A stretch of 64,000 nucleotides of DNA from Kitasatospora sp. NBC_01246 (GCF_036226505.1 NZ_CP108484.1:1922001-1986000); one strand, 5' to 3'; numbered from the stretch's first letter, positions 51,062 through 60,398 are shown. Notes: generated by a model not told the origin, from the sequence alone. Translations and numbers: made by a program.

Positions 51062-51238
51062 CTCTTCTTCCATGGCGCACGGACGGGCACGGGCCCGTCG
51101 AACGTAGCAGCCGGCCGCCGCCGCAGGCGCCCTGCAGCCGGTCATCGGGCTTTGACAATCTGTCACTTCACTCGGGATCGATGCGCCCGGGAGAGTGTGT
51201 CCTCGCCCATCCGCCCGTTCTCACGAGGGGGATCCTCC

Positions 51239-52060
51239 ATGCCGTCTTCCCACACTCCGGTGCCCGCCGTGGACGAAGAGTTCACCCTCGGCGCCCTGGC
51301 CGACGGGGCCTTGGAGCGTGCCGCGGGCGTGCTGCGCGAGCACGGCCTGGTGCAGCTCGGGCGCCTCGGCGGGCGCGACGACGTGCTCGAAGCGGCCGGG
51401 CGGTTCATGGCCGAGCCGTGGCAGCACCGCGACGCCGACCCGGACGGGCTGACCGTCGTGCGCGACACCGGCCGGCACGAGGGCCTGGCGGGTTTCGCCG
51501 GCCTCGGGCGCGGCGACCTCTCGCTGCACACCGAGTGCGCCCAGCTGCCCCGCCCGCCCCGCCTCCTGCTCCTGGCCTGCGCCCGGACGGCCGATTCGGG
51601 AGGCGAGACCCTCCTGGTGGACGGCCGGGCCGTCCTCGCCGAGCTGGCCGGCTTCCACCCGACCTCGCTGGAGGCCCTCGCGGCGCCGCGGGCCGCGTAC
51701 TTCGGCGGCGCGGACGGCCACTTCGCCCCCGTTCTGGAACACCTGCCCGACGGCCGGTGGCGCCTGCGACTGCGCCAGGACTCCCTCGCCCGGTTCTCCC
51801 CGGACGCCGAAGCCCACCTGCCGGCGCTGCGCCGCGCTGTCGAGCACAACACCACCCGCACGCGCCTGGCCAGCGGACAGGGCCTCGTCCTGGACAACCA
51901 CCGCGTTCTGCACGGCCGCACCGCCTTCGTCGGGGCCCGGCTTCTGCTGCGGGCCCTGGGAGAACCGCGCGCCGTTCTCGGCCTGGACAGCGGGTTCCCG
52001 GCCCCCTGGACCGCGCCGCGGCTGGCCCCGGCGGGTGACGGCGTGGATATCGCCACGTAG
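51239..52060 (+). CDS. TauD/TfdA-like Fe(II)/2-oxoglutarate dioxygenase
   Basis: The 273-residue product starts at ATG 51239 with GAGGGGGA upstream. It has the iron-binding H-x-D/E motif in DLSLHTECAQLPRPPRLLLL (about 94-113), the distal His in LDNHRVLHGRTAFVGARLLL (about 218-237) and the 2-oxoglutarate Arg following it. Members hydroxylate or desaturate amino acids and peptides. It is upstream of, and on the same strand as, the lanthipeptide precursor, 385 bases away with a hairpin between, so it may be a separate transcript serving the same pathway, for example hydroxylating a core residue. That link is inference. Confidence 0.78.
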   Translation: MPSSHTPVPAVDEEFTLGALADGALERAAGVLREHGLVQLGRLGGRDDVLEAAGRFMAEPWQHRDADPDGLTVVRDTGRHEGLAGFAGLGRGDLSLHTECAQLPRPPRLLLLACARTADSGGETLLVDGRAVLAELAGFHPTSLEALAAPRAAYFGGADGHFAPVLEHLPDGRWRLRLRQDSLARFSPDAEAHLPALRRAVEHNTTRTRLASGQGLVLDNHRVLHGRTAFVGARLLLRALGEPRAVLGLDSGFPAPWTAPRLAPAGDGVDIAT

Positions 52061-52444
52061 TGCGAACGGTCCGAGCACCTCACAGCTTCCGCCCCCGAGG
52101 CCCGATCGGGCACTTCGGACAGGCGGAGCCGGGGGGACACCACCATCCCTTGGTGTCCCCCGGAAACCCGGCTTCGGCCGGAGCGAACAACCCGATCGCT
52201 GTCGGCCGCGATGCCTGGCACGAGCCGCGATCCCGCGCAGCCGGGCCGGGGGCAGCGTTCGGCGGCCGGTTCGTACTGGGCCGGCCCCACCCGTCCACTG
52301 GCAGGAGGTTCGCGATGTAGGCCCGACAGCAGGGTGCCTCCCGGAGGCGGTCACAACCGCCCGCGAGCGTGGTCGGTCGACCGCGCTCCGAACAGAGGCA
52401 ATTGTCCCAGAGCAACAACGACCATTTCTCGAACAGGAGTTGAC
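52061..52444. promoter_or_regulatory. Leader region upstream of the lanthipeptide precursor
   Basis: No gene is supported in these 384 bases. They hold a hairpin (52132-52161), a consensus ribosome site AGGAGG (52303-52308) followed by ATG directly next to TAG (52315-52320), and the palindrome CGGTCGACCG at 52374-52383. The precursor's own ribosome site AGGAG lies at 52435-52439. The lanA promoter must be in the last 200 bases, but I cannot fix its -10/-35 boxes. Confidence 0.5.
52132..52161 (+). terminator. Stem-loop after the dioxygenase gene
   Basis: GGGGGACACCA (52132-52142) pairs with TGGTGTCCCCC (52151-52161) around an eight-base loop. It lies 70 bases past the dioxygenase stop and probably separates it from lanA. 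Confidence 0.7.
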
Positions 52445-52627
52445 ATGACCCACAGCATCACGCACGGCACCACCCAGGTGAACCCGCAGAACCCGCAGGG
52501 CGCCACGTCGGACGGCTTCGACCTGGACGTCACCCTCGTGGAGGTCACCGACGCGGCCCGCCTGGTCAACATCACCGGCGACAACTGCGGCTCCACCTGC
52601 GGCGCCTGCACCACCGGCGTCGCCTGA
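52445..52627 (+). CDS. lanA: FxLD-type class I lanthipeptide precursor
   Basis: This 60-residue peptide has ATG 52445 with AGGAG six bases before it. The leader contains DGFDLDVTLVEV, the FxLD signature (FDLD at 25-28) recognised by LanB-type enzymes. The core end is ITGDNCGSTCGACTTGVA (43-60): three Cys (48, 52, 55) and several Thr/Ser (44, 50, 51, 56, 57), enough for up to three (methyl)lanthionine rings. Asp46, next to Asn47 in the core, is a candidate for the PIMT-like methyltransferase, giving aspartimide or isoaspartate. Genes for LanB, LanC and the methyltransferase follow in order. Cleavage site unknown; no protease gene is nearby. Confidence 0.88.
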   Translation: MTHSITHGTTQVNPQNPQGATSDGFDLDVTLVEVTDAARLVNITGDNCGSTCGACTTGVA

Positions 52628-52647
52628 CCGGCACCCCAGCACCACCG

Positions 52648-52688
52648 GGTCGGTGCCGCCGCTACCAACGCGCGCGGCGGCACCGACC
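52648..52688 (+). terminator. Attenuator hairpin between precursor and LanB gene
   Basis: GGTCGGTGCCGCCGC (52648-52662) is followed after 11 bases by its exact reverse complement (52674-52688). It lies 20 bases past the precursor stop and before the LanB ribosome site. Such partial terminators let precursor mRNA exceed enzyme mRNA in RiPP operons. Confidence 0.85.
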
Positions 52689-52723
52689 GCCCCCTTCCTC
52701 ACCGCGACCGTACGGAGGCACTC

Positions 52724-55700
52724 GTGGCTGCTCAGACCCAGGCGTTCCGCGCCGCCGGCATGGCGCTGGTGCGCGCCGTCGCCCACCCCGCGCGGGACCT
52801 GCCGCCGTGGCCCGACCTGACCGATCCCGTCCCGGACGCAGCGACCACGGCTTCACAAGTGGAGTGGCTGCGCTCGGTGTGGGAGCTGCAGGACCTCGCC
52901 GAGGGGCTGCACCTGGCCAGCCCGGCACTTGCCGCGCAGATGCGCACCCTGGTCACTGCCACCGCCCCGTTGGCCCGCGATGTCCGGCGCTCCGCCTTGG
53001 CCCTCGCCCGCTACCTCCTGCGGGCGACAAGCCGCGCCACGCCGTTCGGCCTGTTCGCCGGCGTAACGAGCGCCGGCACCGGCGCAAGCGCGGCGGCCCG
53101 CTGGGGCAGTGATCATCGCGCGGTCGCTTCCGCCTCCGCCCACTGGCTGGCGGGCGTGATCGCCCGCCTCGAAGCCTGCCCGGAGCTGCGAGGCCGCCTC
53201 CCGGTCATCGCGAACAGCGCGCTGTCGGTGCGCGGGGACCGCCTGATCGTGCCGTACCAGCCGAGCCCGGACGGGCAGCGAAGCGCCGCGGTGGAGGTGT
53301 CCCTGCGCCACACCGCGCCGGTGAGCGCCGCCCTGGCGATGGCCCGCACGCCGGTACGCCTGGACGACCTGACCGGCAAACTCCTCGCGGACTTCCCCGC
53401 CGCCGGCCCCCAGCGGGTGACGGCTCTCCTCGACGAACTGATCGCCCGGCGCGCCCTGATCACCGCTCTCCACGCGCCCAGCACATCGACCGACGCCCTC
53501 GGACACCTCGTGACCCAGTTGGAGGCCGCCGGCGCCCGCGCCATCGCCCCGGTCGCAGACCTGACCGAGGAGCTGCGCGAGATCCACACCGTGCTGCAGG
53601 ACAGCGCGGAACGGCCCGCCGAACAGACTCGCCCGGACCGACAGGGCGCGGCTGCGCGGATGAACGACCTGCTGCCCACCGAACGGCACCCGCTCACGGT
53701 GGACCTGCGGCTGGACGCCACGATCGCCCTGCCCCCCGCGGTCGCGCGCGAGGCAGAACGCGCCGCTCTGGCCCTGGCCCGGGTCAGCGCCGCCCCCTGG
53801 GGCACCGCCTCCTGGAAGGCGTATCACCAGCGGTTCTACGAGCGATTCGGAATCGGCTCGATGGTGCCGGTCACGGACGTCGTCGCCGACAGCGGTATCG
53901 GCTTCCCCGACGGCTACCCCGGCTCGACGGCCGGCGAGCGCCGCCCCACGCTCACCGGCCGCGACGAGGCCCTGGTGCGCCTCGCCCAGGGCGCGGCACT
54001 GGACGGCCGCGACGAAGTGGTCCTGGACGAGGCCATGATCGCCTCCCTCTCCCTCGGGCCGGACCGGGTACGGCTGCCACCGCACCTGGAGCTGGGGGTG
54101 CGGGTGCACGCCGCCGGCACCGCAGACCTGGAGTGGGGGAAGTTCAAGCTGGAGGTCGTGAGCGTCTCCCGGGGCGCAGGAGTGGGAACGGGCCGGTTCC
54201 TGCAGGTGCTGGACCCGGCCCACCGCGCCGCTTTCGCCGCCGAGCTGGCGGACCTGCCGGGCGCCGACCCCAACACGGTGGCCGCCCAGCTGTCCTTCCC
54301 GCCACTGGAGCCGGACACCGCGCACGTCACCCGCGCCCCGCGGATCCTGTCAACGGCGATCACCCTGGAGGAGCACCGTCCGCCCGGCGACGGCATCCTG
54401 ACCCTGCAGGACCTGGCCGTGGGCTGCGACGGCCGGCGGATGTACCTGGCCGCGCCGACGCTCGGGCGCCGCGTGGAGGCCGTCGCGATGCACGCGCTGA
54501 ACCCCCACACCCACACCCCGCCGCTCGCCCGCTTCCTCGCCGAACTCAGCCGCGCCCAGTGCGCCGCGGTGACCCTCTTCGACTGGGGTGCGGCGCGGAC
54601 CATGCCGTTCCTTCCGCGCCTGCGCCACGGCCGGACCGTGCTGTCCCCTGCGCGCTGGCGCCTGGAGAGCGCCGACCTGCCGGCCCGGGCCCGCCCGTGG
54701 GCCGAGTGGGACGCGGCGTTCGCCGCCTGTCGCTCCCGACGTCGCGTCCCCCAACAGGTCTCGCTGACGGAGGGGGACCGGCTGCTGCCCCTGGACCTGG
54801 AGGAGGTCGGCCACCGGGCGCTGCTGCGCGCCCACCTCGACGCCGGCGCCCCCGCTGTGCTCACCGAGGCCGCCCGGGACGCCGGCTGGTGCGAGGGCCG
54901 GGCCCACGAGATCGTCGTGCCGCTCAAGGCCGCCCGGCCGCCGCAGTGGCCGGCCCTGCCCGCACCCACTCGCCGGCGGACCACCGGCCGTGAGCACGGG
55001 CAGACGCCCGCCGCCTCCACCGTCCTGCTCGCCGGCCTCTACGGCGACATACGGCGCCAGGACACCCTGCTGGCCCAGCACCTGCCCGACCTCCTGCAGC
55101 GGCTCGGCGAACCGCCCTGGTGGTACGTCCGGTTCCGCGACCCCGACCAGCACCTGCGGCTGCGCATCGCCCTGCCCGACCCCGCCGGCTTCGCCCCGGT
55201 GGCCGCCACGGTGAGCAGCTGGGCCGACGAGCTGCACCACGCCGGGCTGCTGCGCGAGGTCCGCTATCCCGTCTCCTACCCGGAGTGGGGCCGCTGGGGC
55301 GCAGGTGCGGCCTGGGACGCGGCCGAGAACGTGTTCCGGGCGGACTCGCGCGCCCTGCTCGCCCAGTTGCGCCGCCCGGCCGGCCCGGACCGCCGGGCCC
55401 TGGTCGCCGCGCACAGCATCGCCATCGCCGCGGCGTTCCTGGGCAGCGCCGTCGCCGGTGCTGACTGGATCATCGAGAACGTCCCGCCTGCCGCCCCGGC
55501 GCGGGTGCGCCGTGCGCAGTTCGCCGAGGCGGTGCGTCTTGCCGACCCGCGTGGTGACTGGGCGGCCCTGCGCGCGGTGCCGGGCGGCGGCGCCATCGTG
55601 GAGGCTTGGGCCGGGCGCGACGCGGCGTTGGCCGCATACCGCGCGCACCTTCCGGGCCCCGACACTCACGGGATCGCCGTCGACGACGTGCTCGGTTCCC

Positions 55701-55822
55701 TGCTCCACGTTCACTTCGTGCGTGCCGTCGCCGTCGACTTCCCCGAGGAGGCGATCTGCCTCTACCTCGCGCGGGCCGCCGCCCTCGCCTGGAAGGCCCG
55801 AACCGCCGGGGGGAACGCATGA
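52724..55822 (+). CDS. lanB: Lantibiotic dehydratase (class I, LanB, full length)
   Basis: The 1032-residue enzyme starts at GTG 52724. Class I dehydratases glutamylate Ser/Thr of the precursor with glutamyl-tRNA and then eliminate glutamate. The glutamylation domain (about 1-640) includes RYLLRATSRATPFGLFAGVT (the conserved R-x-TPFGLFAG segment near 95-115), SWKAYHQRFYERFGIGSMVP and LPFLPRLRHGRTVLSPARW-type residues. The elimination (SpaB_C) domain (about 760-1020) shows WWYVRFRDPDQHLRLRI and YPVSYPEWGRWG. All parts look intact, so it is a full-length rather than split LanB. It overlaps lanC by four bases (ATGA). Confidence 0.93.
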   Translation: MAAQTQAFRAAGMALVRAVAHPARDLPPWPDLTDPVPDAATTASQVEWLRSVWELQDLAEGLHLASPALAAQMRTLVTATAPLARDVRRSALALARYLLRATSRATPFGLFAGVTSAGTGASAAARWGSDHRAVASASAHWLAGVIARLEACPELRGRLPVIANSALSVRGDRLIVPYQPSPDGQRSAAVEVSLRHTAPVSAALAMARTPVRLDDLTGKLLADFPAAGPQRVTALLDELIARRALITALHAPSTSTDALGHLVTQLEAAGARAIAPVADLTEELREIHTVLQDSAERPAEQTRPDRQGAAARMNDLLPTERHPLTVDLRLDATIALPPAVAREAERAALALARVSAAPWGTASWKAYHQRFYERFGIGSMVPVTDVVADSGIGFPDGYPGSTAGERRPTLTGRDEALVRLAQGAALDGRDEVVLDEAMIASLSLGPDRVRLPPHLELGVRVHAAGTADLEWGKFKLEVVSVSRGAGVGTGRFLQVLDPAHRAAFAAELADLPGADPNTVAAQLSFPPLEPDTAHVTRAPRILSTAITLEEHRPPGDGILTLQDLAVGCDGRRMYLAAPTLGRRVEAVAMHALNPHTHTPPLARFLAELSRAQCAAVTLFDWGAARTMPFLPRLRHGRTVLSPARWRLESADLPARARPWAEWDAAFAACRSRRRVPQQVSLTEGDRLLPLDLEEVGHRALLRAHLDAGAPAVLTEAARDAGWCEGRAHEIVVPLKAARPPQWPALPAPTRRRTTGREHGQTPAASTVLLAGLYGDIRRQDTLLAQHLPDLLQRLGEPPWWYVRFRDPDQHLRLRIALPDPAGFAPVAATVSSWADELHHAGLLREVRYPVSYPEWGRWGAGAAWDAAENVFRADSRALLAQLRRPAGPDRRALVAAHSIAIAAAFLGSAVAGADWIIENVPPAAPARVRRAQFAEAVRLADPRGDWAALRAVPGGGAIVEAWAGRDAALAAYRAHLPGPDTHGIAVDDVLGSLLHVHFVRAVAVDFPEEAICLYLARAAALAWKARTAGGNA

Positions 55823-57075
55823 CCGCCCACCCCGCACAGCACCTGGCCGTCCATGTCGCCGACCGCCTCGCCGAGCCCGAGGCCGCACCGGCCGCCTACC
55901 GGGCCAAGGACTGGTGGCGTCAGTCCCTCGCCCACGGCATCCCCGGGATCGCGCTGCTCCACATCGAACTCGCTGCCCGGGGCCTGCGGCCCTGGCAGCG
56001 GGCCCACGACTGGCTCGCGGCCACCGCCCGGGCCCCCGTCACCAGCGGGCCCGACAGTCACCCCTTCCACGGCGCGCCGGCCCTCGCGCACGCCCTGGCC
56101 TGCGCCGCCGAGCACCTCCCCGGCTCCTACCAGCGCCCCCTGCACACCCTCGATCAGCAGCTCGCCGCCGACACCCGGCGACGGCTCGACGCCGCGCACC
56201 GCCGCATCGACGACGGGCAACCGCCCGCCCTCGCCGAGTTCGACGCGATCCACGGCCTCACCGGCTACGGCGCCCGCCTGCTGCACCGCGACCCCGACAG
56301 CGACGTCGGCCGGGCCGTCCTGGAGTACCTCGTGCGCCTGGCCGAGCCGCTCACCGTCGACGGGCGGGAACTGCCCGGCTGGTGGACCCTGGGCGGGCCC
56401 TCCGGCCGCCCCGACACCCGCTTCCCCGGCGGTCACGCCAACACCGGCGCCGCCCACGGCATCACCGGCCCTCTCCTGCTGCTCAGCCGGCTGGCCCGCC
56501 ACGGCATCACCGTGCCGGGCCAGCTCGAGGGGATCAGCACCGTTCTCGCCTGGCTGGACCGTTGGCGCCAGGACACCGACCGCGGACCGGCCTGGCCGTA
56601 CTGGATCACCCCCGCCGAACTGCGCACCGACCGTGCCGCGCCGAACGCGCCGCTGCGGCCCTCCTGGTGCTACGGCACCGCCGGTGTGGGCCGCGCCCAG
56701 CAACTGGCCGCCATCGCCCTCGGCGACCGCGCCCGCCAACTCGCTGCGGAGAACGCCCTCGCCGACGCCCTCACCGACCCCGCCCAGCTCGCCGCGACCA
56801 CCGACATCTCCCTGTGCCACGGCTTCGCGGGACTCGCCCACATCGCCGCCCGCGCCGCCCACGACGCCCTCCCCGAAACCGCCCCCCGCCTGCGCGCCCT
56901 CGTCCCCGCCCTGCTCACCGCCGTCCGGCGTGAGGCCGCCGTCGCGCTGGTGGACGCGCCGGACGCCGGCCCAGGTCTTCTCGACGGCGCGGCCGGCGTC
57001 GCCCTGGCCACGCTCGCGGCCGGCAGCACCGATCCACCCCGCTCGGCCTGGGACGCCTGCCTGCTCATCTCCTGA
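55819..57075 (+). CDS. lanC: Lanthionine synthetase (LanC cyclase)
   Basis: The 418-residue LanC adds cysteine thiols to dehydroamino acids. The alpha-toroid motifs are present: HGIPGIALLHIELA (about 39-52), DAIHGLTGYG, GAAHGITGPLLLLS (catalytic His segment near 215) and the zinc ligands in PSWCYGTAGVGRAQ (Cys near 285) and SLCHGFAGLAHIA (Cys-His near 333). The start ATG overlaps the lanB stop. The N-terminal half is rather divergent but no catalytic residue seems missing. Confidence 0.9.
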   Translation: MTAHPAQHLAVHVADRLAEPEAAPAAYRAKDWWRQSLAHGIPGIALLHIELAARGLRPWQRAHDWLAATARAPVTSGPDSHPFHGAPALAHALACAAEHLPGSYQRPLHTLDQQLAADTRRRLDAAHRRIDDGQPPALAEFDAIHGLTGYGARLLHRDPDSDVGRAVLEYLVRLAEPLTVDGRELPGWWTLGGPSGRPDTRFPGGHANTGAAHGITGPLLLLSRLARHGITVPGQLEGISTVLAWLDRWRQDTDRGPAWPYWITPAELRTDRAAPNAPLRPSWCYGTAGVGRAQQLAAIALGDRARQLAAENALADALTDPAQLAATTDISLCHGFAGLAHIAARAAHDALPETAPRLRALVPALLTAVRREAAVALVDAPDAGPGLLDGAAGVALATLAAGSTDPPRSAWDACLLIS

Positions 57076-57106
57076 CCGCCCGCCACCCTGTCGTGAGGAA
57101 CCCCGG

Positions 57107-59194
57107 ATGCCCCCCGTCCCCTGGCACCAGCACACCATCGAGTTCACCGACCGCCCAAGCGCCCAGCCGGTCATCACCGACATCCTCGGTCCGGCCCTGG
57201 CCGCGGCCGAAGCCGAGGGGCTCCTCCACCGCTGGTGGTACATGAACAAGCAGCCGTGGCCGCTGCGCTACCAGGCCCACACCGCCCCCACGGCCATCAC
57301 CGACCTGCTCGACAGTCTCACCGCCGCCGGCCGGATCGTCTCCTGGAACAACGGCATCTACGAGCCCGAGACCCTCGCCTTCGGCGGCCCCGAAGCCATG
57401 GACGCCGCCCACACCCTCTTCCACCACGACAGCCACCACCTGCTCACCTACGCCCCGCCGCCCACCGCCCGGCACCTGGGCCGGCGCGAGAGCACGATCC
57501 TGCTGGCCGGCGCCATGATGCGCGCCGCCGGCCTCGACTGGTACGAGCAGGGCGACGTCTGGGGCAAGGTCACCGAACTGCGCCCACACCCGGTGCCGCT
57601 CCCGCCCGGCAGGGCCGCGCAGACGACAACCGCGATGCGCCATCTCATGAGCGCCGACACCCGAGTCCTCTGCAACCCGGGCGGCCCGCTCGCGGAGCAC
57701 ACCGCGTGGGTCCTCGCCTTCGAACAGGCCGGCCTGACCCTCGCCCGCCTCGCCACAGGAGGCCGCCTCACCCGGGGCCTGCGCGCCGTCCTCGCCCACC
57801 ACATCGTCTTCCACGCCAACCGTGCCGGCCTCCCCCTGGAGGACCAGAGCGCCATGTCAGCACTAGCGAAAGCAGTAGTCATGGGAACGAGCAACACCAC
57901 CGCGTCGCAGCCCGGGGCCAACCCCGACCGCAATAGCCTCGGCGCCGTGAACACCGACACGATCGACTCCGACACCACCGCCGAAGACCTCCGCAACGCC
58001 CTGATCGACCAGATCATCAAGGACGGCCGCGTCCGCACCCCGCGCATCGAGGACACGATGCGCACCGTTGCCCGCCACCTCTTCGTCCCCAAGGCGCCCC
58101 TCGAACAGGCATACGCCAACTGGACCGTCGACATCAAGCAGGACACCGACGGCACCTCCATCAGCTGCGCCTCCCAGCCCGGCATCGTCGGCCTCATGCT
58201 GGAGCAGCTGCAGCCCCAGCCCGGCGACAAGATCCTCGAGCTCGGCGCCGGCACCGGCTACAACGCCGCCCTCCTCGCCCACCTGACCGGCCCCACCGGC
58301 CACGTCACCACCATCGACGTCGACACCGACCTCGTGGAGGGCGCCCGCGCCCACCTCCTCGCGGCCGGCTTCGACAACGTCACGGTCCTGCAGCGCGACG
58401 GCGCACTCGGCCACCCCGACGGCGGCCTCTACGACCGCATCATCGCCACCGTCGGCGCCCACGGCGTCCCCCACGCCTGGCTCACCCAACTCGCCCCCGG
58501 CGGCCTGCTCCTCGTCCCCCAGCGACTGCGCGGCAGCGTCTCGCGCTCCATCGCCTACAAGCAACGCCCCGACGGCGTGTGGGCCTCCACCGGCAGCGAG
58601 ATGAACACCTTCATGCCGCTGCGCCGGGGCATCGCCGACGACGAGCGCCGCATCATCGCGGTCACGGCGAGCGGCCTGGTGCGCCTGCAGACCAACAGCG
58701 AGCAGGCGGTCGACGCCCAGGCCCTGGCCGACGTCCTGGACCAGCCCCGCACCGAGGTGTGGTCCGGCGTGCTCTACCGGGCGATGGAGTCGCCGGAGTG
58801 GATGGAGCTGTTCCTGTCCTGCTCGCTGCCCAGCGGCCTGAACCAGATGCCCTTCGCGAGCCAGGCCCGCGGCGGCCTGCTCACCGACGACCCGTACCCG
58901 AGCTCCACCGCGGCGTTCGACGGCGGCGCCCTCACCTACCTCGCCCGGCGCCTGTCCGACCAGCGCACCCCCGAGGGCGGCAAGCTCTGGGAGTTCGGCG
59001 TCGTCGGCCACGGGCCCGGCAGCGACGAGCTGGCCGCCCGCGTGGCCGAGGCCATGCGGACCTGGGACCGCGAGTACCGCGACCGCGAGGCCCGGTTCGA
59101 GCTGCACCCGCTCGACGCCGCGCCCATCGCCCCGGCCCCCGGCCGCTTCACCTTCGACACCCCGCTGAACCGGATCGTCATCGACTGGCGCTGA
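57107..59194 (+). CDS. Fused SpaB_C domain and PIMT-like methyltransferase (FxLD system)
   Basis: This 695-residue protein is translated from ATG 57107 with GTGAGGAA upstream. Residues 1-255 form a SpaB_C (thiopeptide-type LanB elimination) domain: WHQHTIEFTDRPSAQPVITD and HRWWYMNKQPWPLRYQ. After a polar linker comes a protein-L-isoaspartate O-methyltransferase (PIMT)-like domain (from about 290) with RVRTPRIEDTMRTVARHLFV, ILELGAGTGYNAALLAHLTG (SAM site near 376) and IIATVGAHGVPHAWLTQLAP. An about 200-residue C-terminal extension follows. The LanSA enzyme OlvSA methylates an Asp of a lanthipeptide core, leading to isoAsp. A second SpaB_C besides full-length LanB is notable: it could assist elimination or present the peptide. 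Confidence 0.88.
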   Translation: MPPVPWHQHTIEFTDRPSAQPVITDILGPALAAAEAEGLLHRWWYMNKQPWPLRYQAHTAPTAITDLLDSLTAAGRIVSWNNGIYEPETLAFGGPEAMDAAHTLFHHDSHHLLTYAPPPTARHLGRRESTILLAGAMMRAAGLDWYEQGDVWGKVTELRPHPVPLPPGRAAQTTTAMRHLMSADTRVLCNPGGPLAEHTAWVLAFEQAGLTLARLATGGRLTRGLRAVLAHHIVFHANRAGLPLEDQSAMSALAKAVVMGTSNTTASQPGANPDRNSLGAVNTDTIDSDTTAEDLRNALIDQIIKDGRVRTPRIEDTMRTVARHLFVPKAPLEQAYANWTVDIKQDTDGTSISCASQPGIVGLMLEQLQPQPGDKILELGAGTGYNAALLAHLTGPTGHVTTIDVDTDLVEGARAHLLAAGFDNVTVLQRDGALGHPDGGLYDRIIATVGAHGVPHAWLTQLAPGGLLLVPQRLRGSVSRSIAYKQRPDGVWASTGSEMNTFMPLRRGIADDERRIIAVTASGLVRLQTNSEQAVDAQALADVLDQPRTEVWSGVLYRAMESPEWMELFLSCSLPSGLNQMPFASQARGGLLTDDPYPSSTAAFDGGALTYLARRLSDQRTPEGGKLWEFGVVGHGPGSDELAARVAEAMRTWDREYRDREARFELHPLDAAPIAPAPGRFTFDTPLNRIVIDWR

Positions 59195-59218
59195 TCCGCA
59201 CCCGGCACACAGCACCAC

Positions 59219-59254
59219 GGGTTCCCGCCGCCCGCTCGCGGGTGGCGGGAACCC
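59219..59254 (+). terminator. Strong stem-loop at the end of the lanthipeptide operon
   Basis: GGGTTCCCGCC (59219-59229) pairs with GGCGGGAACCC (59244-59254); inside, CCCGC and GCGGG pair around a TC loop. It begins 25 bases past the methyltransferase stop. Confidence 0.85.
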
Positions 59255-59288
59255 GGCCCCAGCCCGTCACAGCCGTCCGGGAGGACGC

Positions 59289-60398
59289 ATGGACCCGCAC
59301 GGAGCGACAGCCCGCCGCTTCCCCCTCGTGGCCCGGGTAAGGCCGCCGTGCCTCCCGCTCCACACCCGCATCGACAAACTCACCGAACTCGCCGACACGG
59401 CCCTGACCCAGGCATACCAGGGCCTGGCGTCCAGCGTCTTCAACCAGGCCGCGCTCCTGGCCTCCGACCTGGACCTGCCCGACCTCGCCCGCCAGTGGTG
59501 CCACCAGCACGCCGCCGCCTACCTGCAGCACACCCCGCTCACCGGAATGGACGCGATCCGCGCCCTGGAGCCGATCGTCAACCTCGCCCGGCTCCACATC
59601 CGCGCCGGCCGCACCGACCAGGGCCACCAGCTTCTCCTCACCCTCTACGACACGGTCACCGCCGCCACGGCCGCCACCCTCGACGGCATCCACATACCGG
59701 CCCACCTCACCGCCACCGACGCCGACCGAGACGAGGTACGCCAGTGGCTGTGGCGGGTCGTCATAGCCGACGGCACCCGCGCCCTCACCACCGCCGGACG
59801 CTGGCCGGACGCCCTCGCCCACCTCGAGAAGCACCGCGGCGTCGGCGCCCACATGCTCGACGGCCGCCAGGTCGCCGTCCTCGCCCACGCCACCACCGGC
59901 GACCACCACGGTGCACAGCAACTCCTCACCGACACCACCCCAGGCGAACCCTGGGAGAACGCCGTCACCGCCTGCCTCACCGCACTGTGCCACCCGGCCG
60001 GCCACCCACCCACCACCAGCGAAATCGACGCCCTGCTCGACCACTTCCCCCGGCTTGAGATCCGCACCGATCTGGCGGTCTTCCACACCCGCCTCCTGCT
60101 GTCGGCCGTCGACATCGACGGCGGCGCAAGCCATCCGGGCATACGGACCGAAGCGTCTGCCCTGGCCGACCGGATCGCGGAGGCCGGCGACGGGTACGCA
60201 GCCCGCGAAGTCCTCACCCATCACAGCTGCGTCACCATCCTCACCGAAAGGCAGACCCGGACCCTCGAAGACGCGGTGGAGATGTGTGCCCTCGGGCATC
60301 GCACGATCCCGGGCAACCTTCGACGCCGCCTGTCCTGCGCCCTGCTCACCAGCGAAGCCGTCATCGCCCGGACGTTGAGCGCCCAACTCCATCGGTGA
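59289..60398 (+). CDS. Hypothetical helical-repeat protein next to the lanthipeptide operon
   Basis: The 369-residue product starts at ATG 59289 with GGGAGG just upstream. It is almost entirely helical, with TPR-like units (VFNQAALLASDLDLPDLARQ, NLARLHIRAGRTDQGHQLLL, ALTTAGRWPDALAHLEKHRG). No HTH, signal peptide or membrane segment. I cannot name a family; it resembles the repeat part of streptomycete XRE-TPR regulators. Its C-terminal 60 residues recur, diverged, in the broken copy at 60605-60904. Confidence 0.65.
   Translation: MDPHGATARRFPLVARVRPPCLPLHTRIDKLTELADTALTQAYQGLASSVFNQAALLASDLDLPDLARQWCHQHAAAYLQHTPLTGMDAIRALEPIVNLARLHIRAGRTDQGHQLLLTLYDTVTAATAATLDGIHIPAHLTATDADRDEVRQWLWRVVIADGTRALTTAGRWPDALAHLEKHRGVGAHMLDGRQVAVLAHATTGDHHGAQQLLTDTTPGEPWENAVTACLTALCHPAGHPPTTSEIDALLDHFPRLEIRTDLAVFHTRLLLSAVDIDGGASHPGIRTEASALADRIAEAGDGYAAREVLTHHSCVTILTERQTRTLEDAVEMCALGHRTIPGNLRRRLSCALLTSEAVIARTLSAQLHR

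Noticed and set aside
55762..57249. 495-residue minus-strand frame opposite lanC
   Set aside because: Antisense to an intact LanC with zinc ligands; no recognisable motif in the shadow.
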